Source: Kitasatospora sp. A2-31
Lineage (GTDB): Bacteria > Actinomycetota > Actinomycetes > Streptomycetales > Streptomycetaceae
Length of the DNA: 64,000 nucleotides
Direction of reading: 5' to 3'
Assembly (NCBI RefSeq): GCF_022288725.1
Contig: NZ_JAKNTA010000006.1
Location: forward strand, 336,617-400,616
The position numbers were made by a program, and so were the translations under genes. Position 1 is the first letter of the stretch. Every line of letters begins with the position of its first letter. This document shows positions 58,726-64,000 of the stretch, in pieces. Under the pieces are notes generated by a model. The model was not told where the DNA came from and ran no database searches. It worked only from the letters and a program-made list of their open reading frames with translations.

Positions 58726-61353
58726 TCAGAGCTTCTCGACCGGCGCGTACCGCAGCAGCAACTGCTTGCGGCCCTCCGTCCCGAAGTCCACCGTGGCCTG
58801 CGCCTTGTCACCGACGCCGGTGGTGGCCACCACCGTGCCCAGGCCGAAGGTGTCGTGGGTGACGCGGTCCCCGACCGCCAGCGCCACGACCTCGCGCTCG
58901 ACCGCCGCACCCGAGCGCCGCGCCGACTGGCCCCAGCCCGCCTTCGGCGAGGCCGCCGCCGAACCGCGCGCCGCGCCGCGCGCGGAACCGCCGCCCGAAC
59001 CGGCCCCCCGGCCGCCCCAGGACGACCCCGAGGTGTAGCCCCGCGAGGCCGGCGACGTAGCCGCCCCGGTCCGCTTCCACTCCACCAGCGAGTCCGGGAT
59101 CTCCTCCAGGAACCGCGACGCCGGGTTGTACGCGGGCTGGCCCCAGGCGCTGCGCAGCACCGAGCGGGTCAGGTAGAGCCGCTCCCGCGCCCGGGTGAGC
59201 CCGACGTACGCGAGCCGGCGCTCCTCCTCCAGCTCCTTGACCTGGTTGAGCGCCCGCATGTGCGGGAAGATCCCGTCCTCCATGCCGGTCAGGAAGACCA
59301 CCGGGAACTCCAGGCCCTTGGCGGTGTGCAGGGTCATCATCGTGATGACGCCCTGCCCCTCCTGGTCCTCGTCCGGGATCTGGTCGGAGTCGGCGACCAG
59401 CGCGACCCGCTCCAGGAAGTCGGCCAGCGAACCGACCGGCGGCGTGCCCTCCTCGCCGGCGTCGGGCCGCTCGCCCGGGTCCTGCTCGTACTCCAGGGCG
59501 ACCGAGGCGAGCTCCTGGAGGTTCTCCACCCGGGTCTCGTCCTGCGGGTCGGTCGAGGACTGCAGCTCGGCGAGGTAGCCGGTCTCCTCCAGCACCGCCT
59601 CCAGCACCGCGGCCGGCCCGGCGCCCGACTCGACGACCTGCCGCAGCCCGGCCATCAGCTGGTTGAACTTCTTCACCGCGTTGGCCGAGCGCGCGGCCAT
59701 GCCGTACGCCTCGTCGACCCGCAGCAGCGCCTGGGCGAAGGAGATCCGCTCCCGCGAGGCGAGGGCGTCGATCATCGCCTCGGCCCGCTCGCCGATGCCG
59801 CGCTTGGGCACGTTGAGGATCCGGCGCAGCGGCACGGTGTCCTCCGGGTTGGAGAGCACCCGCAGGTACGCCAGGACGTCCCGGACCTCCTTGCGCTCGT
59901 AGAAGCGCACCCCGCCGACCACCTTGTACGGCAGGCCGACCCGGATGAACACCTCCTCGAACACGCGGGACTGGGCGTTGGTCCGGTAGAAGATCGCGAC
60001 GTCGCCGGGCCTGGCCTCGTCCTTGTCGGTGAGCCGGTCGATCTCGTCGGCGATGAACTGGGCCTCGCCGTGCTCGTCGTCCGCGACGTAGCCGACGACC
60101 TTCTCGCCGTGCTCGCCGGCCGTCCAGAGCTTCTTCTCCCGCCGGTTGGCGTTGCGCTCGATGACGGCGTTGGCGGCGCTCAGGATGGTCTGCGTGGAGC
60201 GGTAGTTCTGCTCCAGCAGGATGGTCGTCGCGTCGGGGTAGTCCTCCTCGAACTGGAGGATGTTGCGGATCGTCGCGCCTCGGAAGGCGTAGATCGACTG
60301 GTCCGCGTCACCGACCACGCAGAGCTCGGCGGGCGGCACCTCGGCCAGCCGGCCGGCCGCCGGGTTCACGTAGTCGCCGTCGGCGGTGCGCTTCGGGGCG
60401 TCCGCGACCGCGCCGCCGCTCAGCTCGCGGACCAGCGTGTACTGGGCGTGGTTGGTGTCCTGGTACTCGTCGACCAGGATGTGGCGGAACCGGCGGCGGT
60501 AGTGCTCGGCGACGTCGGGGAAGGCCTGCAGCAGGTTCACCGTCGTCATGATGATGTCGTCGAAGTCGAGCGCGTTGGCCTCGCGCAGCCGCCGCTGGTA
60601 GAGGAAGTACGCCTCGGCGAGCTTCTTCTCCATCGGGTTGGCGGCCTGGTCGGCGTAGGTCTCCTCGTCGATCAGCTCGTTCTTCAGGTTGCTGATCTTC
60701 GCGGTGAAGGACTTCGGCGGGAACTGCTTCGGGTCCAGGTCGAGGTCCCGGCAGACCAGCGACATCAGCCGCTGCGAGTCCGCCGAGTCGTAGATCGAGA
60801 ACGACGAGGTGAAGCCGAGCAGCTTGGACTCGCGGCGCAGGATCCGCACGCAGGCGCTGTGGAAGGTGGAGACCCACATCGCCCGGGCGCGCGGGCCGAC
60901 CAGCTGCTCGACGCGCTCGCGCATCTCGCCGGCGGCCTTGTTGGTGAAGGTGATGGCCAGGATCTCGCCCGGCTGCACCCCGCGCGCGCCCAGCAGGTAG
61001 GCGATCCGGTGGGTCAGGACGCGCGTCTTGCCGGAGCCGGCGCCGGCCACGATGAGCAGCGGCGAGCCCGCGTGCAGCACCGCCTCGCGCTGCGGGTCGT
61101 TCATGCCCTCCAGCAGCTGCGCCGGGTCCACCACCGTCCGGGCGGCGCCGTTGCGGTACCAGGCGTCCCGCTCGGCCTCGGCGGCGTGGTCGGTGTGGAA
61201 GAGGCCCTCCGGGATCGACTCCTCGTACGCCTCGTACGGGAGGTCGTCCTCGTACGGCGGCGGCTCCTCGTCGATGGGCGCGGGCTGCTGCTTCGACCCG
61301 GCGGCGGGGGCCTCGAAGCCGGGGAGCGGGAGGTCGTCAAAGAGGCTACTCAT
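58726..61353 (-). CDS. pcrA: ATP-dependent DNA helicase PcrA/UvrD
   Basis: SF1A 3'-5' helicase for repair and replication, 875 aa. Walker A is in VAGAGSGKTRVLTHR near 110, LVDEYQDTNHAQY holds motif II, QNYRSTQTIL and TMMTLHTAKGLEFPVVFL are motifs IV and V, and VGLTRARERLYL is motif VI. The N-terminal 90 residues are an acidic, proline-rich extension. The C-terminus ends in a Gly/Ser/Ala-rich linker followed by the RNAP-binding Tudor-like PcrA tail (VGDRVTHDTFGLGTVV). The ATG is at 61351-61353. It is preceded by a GC-rich tandem repeat region and does not appear to be in an operon. Confidence 0.96.
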   Translation of the reverse strand: MSSLFDDLPLPGFEAPAAGSKQQPAPIDEEPPPYEDDLPYEAYEESIPEGLFHTDHAAEAERDAWYRNGAARTVVDPAQLLEGMNDPQREAVLHAGSPLLIVAGAGSGKTRVLTHRIAYLLGARGVQPGEILAITFTNKAAGEMRERVEQLVGPRARAMWVSTFHSACVRILRRESKLLGFTSSFSIYDSADSQRLMSLVCRDLDLDPKQFPPKSFTAKISNLKNELIDEETYADQAANPMEKKLAEAYFLYQRRLREANALDFDDIIMTTVNLLQAFPDVAEHYRRRFRHILVDEYQDTNHAQYTLVRELSGGAVADAPKRTADGDYVNPAAGRLAEVPPAELCVVGDADQSIYAFRGATIRNILQFEEDYPDATTILLEQNYRSTQTILSAANAVIERNANRREKKLWTAGEHGEKVVGYVADDEHGEAQFIADEIDRLTDKDEARPGDVAIFYRTNAQSRVFEEVFIRVGLPYKVVGGVRFYERKEVRDVLAYLRVLSNPEDTVPLRRILNVPKRGIGERAEAMIDALASRERISFAQALLRVDEAYGMAARSANAVKKFNQLMAGLRQVVESGAGPAAVLEAVLEETGYLAELQSSTDPQDETRVENLQELASVALEYEQDPGERPDAGEEGTPPVGSLADFLERVALVADSDQIPDEDQEGQGVITMMTLHTAKGLEFPVVFLTGMEDGIFPHMRALNQVKELEEERRLAYVGLTRARERLYLTRSVLRSAWGQPAYNPASRFLEEIPDSLVEWKRTGAATSPASRGYTSGSSWGGRGAGSGGGSARGAARGSAAASPKAGWGQSARRSGAAVEREVVALAVGDRVTHDTFGLGTVVATTGVGDKAQATVDFGTEGRKQLLLRYAPVEKL

Positions 61354-61437
61354 GGCACATCGAGTCTATGGCCCCGCACCGACAAGCCCGCCCGGCCCCG
61401 ACGGACCGGGCGGGCGGGCACGGCGGACCGGGCGGGA

Positions 61438-61503
61438 CCCGACGGACCGGGCCGGCTGAACCCGACGGACCGGGCCGGCTGGACCCGACGGACCGGCCGG
61501 CAG
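61438..61503. repeat. 23-bp intergenic tandem repeat
   Basis: A 23-bp unit beginning CCCGACGGACCGGG is at 61438-61460 and 61461-61483 (one change), with a partial third copy to 61503; degenerate copies extend back to about 61,396. It fills the gap between pcrA and the response-regulator gene. Confidence 0.85.
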
Positions 61504-61527
61504 GCCCCGCCGGGCCCGTGGACCGGC

Positions 61528-62205
61528 TCAGACCAGGCGGCGGGCGGTGGCCCAGCGGGTCAGCTCGTGCCGGTTGCTCAGCTGGAGCTTGCGCAGCACC
61601 GCCGAGACGTGGCTCTCCACCGTCTTCACCGAGATGAACAGCTGCTTGGCGATCTCCTTGTACGCGTAGCCGCGGGCGATCAGCCGCAGCACCTCGCGCT
61701 CGCGCTGGGTCAGCCGGTCGAGGTCCTCGTCCACCGGCGGGGTGTCGGTGGCCGCGAAGGCGTCGAGCACGAAGCCGGCCAGCCGGGGCGAGAACACCGC
61801 GTCGCCGTCGGCGATCCGGAAGATCGCGTCCACCAGGTCGGTGCCGGTGATGGTCTTGGTGACGTAGCCCCGGGCGCCGCCGCGGATCACGCCGATCACG
61901 TCCTCCGCCGCGTCGGAGACGGAGAGCGCGAGGAACTTGACCCCGCCCGGCTCCCCCATCAGCCCGGCCGAGCGGCGCAGCACCTCGACGCCGCCGCCAC
62001 CGGGCAGGTGGACGTCGAGCAGCACCACGTCCGGCCGGGTCTCGGCGACCACCCGGACCGCGGACTCGACGTCGTCGGCCTCGCCGACCACGTCGATGCC
62101 GGTCGCCTCGGTGCGCCCGATCTCGGCCCGGACCCCCGTCCGGAACATCCGGTGGTCGTCGACCAGCACGACCCGCGCGGTCCTGTCCGGCGCTGCCTCA
62201 GTCAT
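61528..62205 (-). CDS. NarL/LuxR-type response regulator
   Basis: 225-aa two-component regulator. The receiver domain is at residues 11-130, with Asp64 (DVVLLDVHLPGG) as the phosphoacceptor and the acidic pair VDDH near 15-18. The LuxR-type HTH is at about 160-220 (LTQREREVLRLIARG; EIAKQLFISVKTVESHVSAVL). The ATG at 62203-62205 overlaps the end of the sensor-kinase gene by 8 bp, so the two are coupled. Its targets are unknown; the sensor partner's PspC domain points to envelope stress. Confidence 0.95.
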   Translation of the reverse strand: MTEAAPDRTARVVLVDDHRMFRTGVRAEIGRTEATGIDVVGEADDVESAVRVVAETRPDVVLLDVHLPGGGGVEVLRRSAGLMGEPGGVKFLALSVSDAAEDVIGVIRGGARGYVTKTITGTDLVDAIFRIADGDAVFSPRLAGFVLDAFAATDTPPVDEDLDRLTQREREVLRLIARGYAYKEIAKQLFISVKTVESHVSAVLRKLQLSNRHELTRWATARRLV

Positions 62206-63667
62206 TCGCTCTCTCCATCTCCAGCTCGACCTCGGTCCCGCCGTCCGGCGCGGGCCGCACCCGTGCGGTGCCGCCGTTGCGCTTCATCCGGCCGAGGATC
62301 GACTCCCGTACTCCCATCCGGTCCTCGGGCACCGAGTCGGGGTCGAAGCCGGGTCCGTGGTCGCGGACGAACACCATCACGGTCCTCCCCTCGACCTCGG
62401 CGTAGACCTGGACCGGTCCCCCGCCACCGTACTTGGCCGCGTTGACCGTCGCCTCCCTCGCGGCCTGCATCTGGGCCGCGATCCGCTCGTCCATCGGGCA
62501 GTCGCCGACGATGACCAGCTCGACCGGGACGCCGTGGCGGTCCTCGACCTCGGCGACCACCGCGCGCAGGCTCTCCGCCATGGTGTCCGGCGCGGCCTCG
62601 GCGGCGGCCTCCGGCCGGTACAGCCAGAGCCGCAGCTCGCGCTCCTGGGCCCGGGCGAGCCGCAGCACTTCCTTCGGGTCCTCGGCCCGACGCTGGATCA
62701 GGGTCAGTGTGTGCAGCACCGAGTCGTGGACGTGCGCGGCGATCTCGGCCCGCTCCTGGGCGCGGATGCGGGCGGTGCGCTCGGCGCCGAGGTCCTGCCA
62801 CATCCGCAGCGCGTACGGGCCGACCAGCACCAGCACGCCGGCCAGCACCGCGAGCGCGGCCTCGATCACCGAGCCGATGGTGGAGCCACTGCCCTGCAGG
62901 GCGAGGAAGGCGATGGTGCCGACCACCACCAGCAGCACGCCGGCGCCGACCCGGGTGTAGGCGCCGCGGCGCTTCTCGCCCTCCTCCAGACCGAACCAGC
63001 GCTGCCAGCGCGAGTCGTCGGCCTGCCGCCAGACCAGCGCGACACCGACGCCGATGGCCAGCAGCGGCCAGGTGTACGGCCGGGCGGTCTGCACGCCGAG
63101 AGCGCTCAGCAGGGCGATCAGGCCGATCACCACCATGACCAGCGCGGCGAGCTGCCCGAGGCCGCCCTGGCGCGGCGCGGCCGCCCGGACCTGCGCGGGC
63201 TCGGCGCCCGGCACGGTGGCGGGCTCGCCCTGCAGGGCGTGCTGCAGCAGCTCCCGCAGCCGGCCGATCCGGCCGCGCCGGCCCTTGCTCAGCTCCGCGC
63301 CGGGCGCGCCGGAGGCCTGCCAGGAGCCGGCCGGGACGAAGGCCCCGTTGACGTACACCCAGTGCGCGCCGCCGCGCTGCGCGGGCTCGCCGATGCCGAT
63401 CGGCACCACGAACCAGAACGCCGCGTACAGCAGGGCACCGATCCCCTGCGCGAAGAAGAGCAGGACGAAGGCGACCCGGACCCAGGCGACCGGGAGCCCC
63501 AGGTGCACCGCCAGACCGTGCGCGACCCCGCCGAGCATGCGGCCCTGCGGGCTGCGGTAGAGGCGCCGGTAGGGCGGCCGGCCCTCGCCGGGCACGGTCG
63601 GATCGCCGCCCGGCGACGGCGGGGCGTCGGGGACGAGCGGACGGGGGTCGGTACCGGGGGCTGCCAC
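62198..63667 (-). CDS. PspC-domain two-component sensor histidine kinase
   Basis: 489-aa membrane kinase. A PspC domain is at about residues 33-95 (YRRLYRSPQGRMLGGVAHGLAVHLG; VLLFFAQGIGALLYAAFWFVV). Four further helices follow (LVMVVIGLIALLSAL; LLVVVGTIAFLAL; VLAGVLVLVGPYAL), then a HisKA_3 dimerisation segment with the phosphorylated histidine in EIAAHVHDSVLHTLTLIQ. The ATPase domain ends the protein (ATVNAAKYGGG; VRDHGPGFD). The start is GTG at 63665-63667. It phosphorylates the regulator encoded downstream and is divergent from another PspC gene, which supports an envelope-stress role. Confidence 0.94.
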   Translation of the reverse strand: MAAPGTDPRPLVPDAPPSPGGDPTVPGEGRPPYRRLYRSPQGRMLGGVAHGLAVHLGLPVAWVRVAFVLLFFAQGIGALLYAAFWFVVPIGIGEPAQRGGAHWVYVNGAFVPAGSWQASGAPGAELSKGRRGRIGRLRELLQHALQGEPATVPGAEPAQVRAAAPRQGGLGQLAALVMVVIGLIALLSALGVQTARPYTWPLLAIGVGVALVWRQADDSRWQRWFGLEEGEKRRGAYTRVGAGVLLVVVGTIAFLALQGSGSTIGSVIEAALAVLAGVLVLVGPYALRMWQDLGAERTARIRAQERAEIAAHVHDSVLHTLTLIQRRAEDPKEVLRLARAQERELRLWLYRPEAAAEAAPDTMAESLRAVVAEVEDRHGVPVELVIVGDCPMDERIAAQMQAAREATVNAAKYGGGGPVQVYAEVEGRTVMVFVRDHGPGFDPDSVPEDRMGVRESILGRMKRNGGTARVRPAPDGGTEVELEMERAND

Positions 63668-63800
63668 GCCACCGATCGTTCCACGCGGCCGGGTGCAGGC
63701 GCATCAGGGTCGGTCCCTACCCCCTCTCAGGGACAAGTCAGGGTACGGACAGGGCCGCGAACGGTTGGGCCGGCGTCCGGGAGCCACCAGGATGGTGGGC
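63668..63800. promoter_or_regulatory. Divergent PspC promoter region
   Basis: 133 bp between two divergent PspC-domain genes. Four short repeats of TCAGGGT/TCAGGGA/ACAGGG type lie at about 63,705-63,752. They could be regulator sites for autoregulation; this is inference. Confidence 0.35.
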
Positions 63801-64000
63801 ATGACCGAGGACCACCGCATCCAGGAGGCCGGGCCGAGCGCCCCGCCGGCGCCGGACCGCCGCCCGCTGAACCGGACCGAGCACCACCGCGTGGTCGCCG
63901 GCGTCTGCGGCGGCCTCGGCCGGCACCTGGACATCGACCCGGTGGTCTTCCGCGTCGTGACGGTGGTGCTCTGCCTCTCCGGCGGCCTCGGCCTCTTCCT
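63801..64000 (+). CDS. PspC domain protein, partial at right edge
   Basis: The first 66 codons of a PspC-domain protein; the C-terminus is beyond the window. After a polar start (MTEDHRIQEAGPSAPPAPDR) comes the PspC motif: HRVVAGVCGGLGRHLDIDPVVFRVVTV-type sequence and the start of the first membrane helix (VVLCLSGGLGLFL). The ATG is at 63801; an in-frame ATG at 63792 is also possible. It is divergent from the PspC-domain sensor kinase, probably under shared control. Confidence 0.85.
   Translation, partial: MTEDHRIQEAGPSAPPAPDRRPLNRTEHHRVVAGVCGGLGRHLDIDPVVFRVVTVVLCLSGGLGLF

Overview
This window is high-GC, GC-third-position-biased actinomycete chromosome, almost certainly Streptomyces or Kitasatospora core DNA. 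Supporting signs are the GC richness, strong GGAGG ribosome sites, frequent GTG/TTG starts, many short 4-bp gene overlaps, the sdhCDAB / sucCD / purNH / folD-DUF3017 neighbourhoods, and DUF6350, OHCU-like and BMP-type nucleoside transport genes arranged as I remember them (unchecked) in the central S. coelicolor chromosome. I see no rRNA, tRNA, CRISPR array, prophage or secondary-metabolite cluster. The only mobile element is one IS1182-like insertion sequence.

Layout. 1-6,644 (minus strand): nucleoside uptake and salvage operon, in transcription order BMP lipoprotein, ABC ATPase, two permeases, cytidine deaminase and thymidine phosphorylase (C-terminus off the left edge). 6,944-14,261: M20 amidohydrolase, stand-alone acyl-CoA mutase large subunit, SDR oxidoreductase, S33 peptidase lipoprotein, OHCU-decarboxylase-like protein and a lipoprotein. 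14,517-17,944: succinate dehydrogenase sdhCDAB, closed by a perfect 18-bp bidirectional terminator. 18,012-22,443: secreted FG-GAP protein, small membrane protein, D-Ala-D-Ala carboxypeptidase, YihY/BrkB membrane protein. 22,615-30,162: wall-polymer block with one GT2 glycosyltransferase and two large CDP-glycerol glycerophosphotransferase (TagB/TagF-like) proteins. 30,218-40,387: LigT-like ligase/phosphoesterase, trpS, CNNM/CorC protein, mdh, DUF3017, folD, RDD protein, purH, purN and a DUF4190-like protein. 40,466-44,602: DUF6350/PerM-like protein and an unusual LuxR-HTH plus sigma-like membrane protein. 44,651-46,425: the insertion sequence. 46,462-48,535: sucD and sucC. 48,873-56,967: a five-gene divergent module of VWA, DUF5682, MoxR ATPase, SWIM zinc finger and DUF5691 proteins. 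57,054-64,000: stand-alone B12-binding mutase subunit, M23 peptidase, pcrA helicase, NarL-type regulator with a PspC-domain sensor kinase, and the start of a divergent PspC protein.

How the genes work together. The left-hand operon imports nucleosides and begins their breakdown, while purN, purH and folD supply purines and one-carbon units. Three near-identical CTACGCGCGTA-type palindromes lie in the nucleoside operon and the purN upstream region and could be a shared operator. sdh, sucCD and mdh are the lower TCA cycle. The mutase large subunit (8,389-9,978) and the B12 subunit (57,054-57,461) lie 47 kb apart but look like two halves of one enzyme that would feed succinyl-CoA into the sucCD/sdh steps. 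The MoxR-VWA-DUF5682-SWIM-DUF5691 module is the strongest candidate for a poorly understood system.
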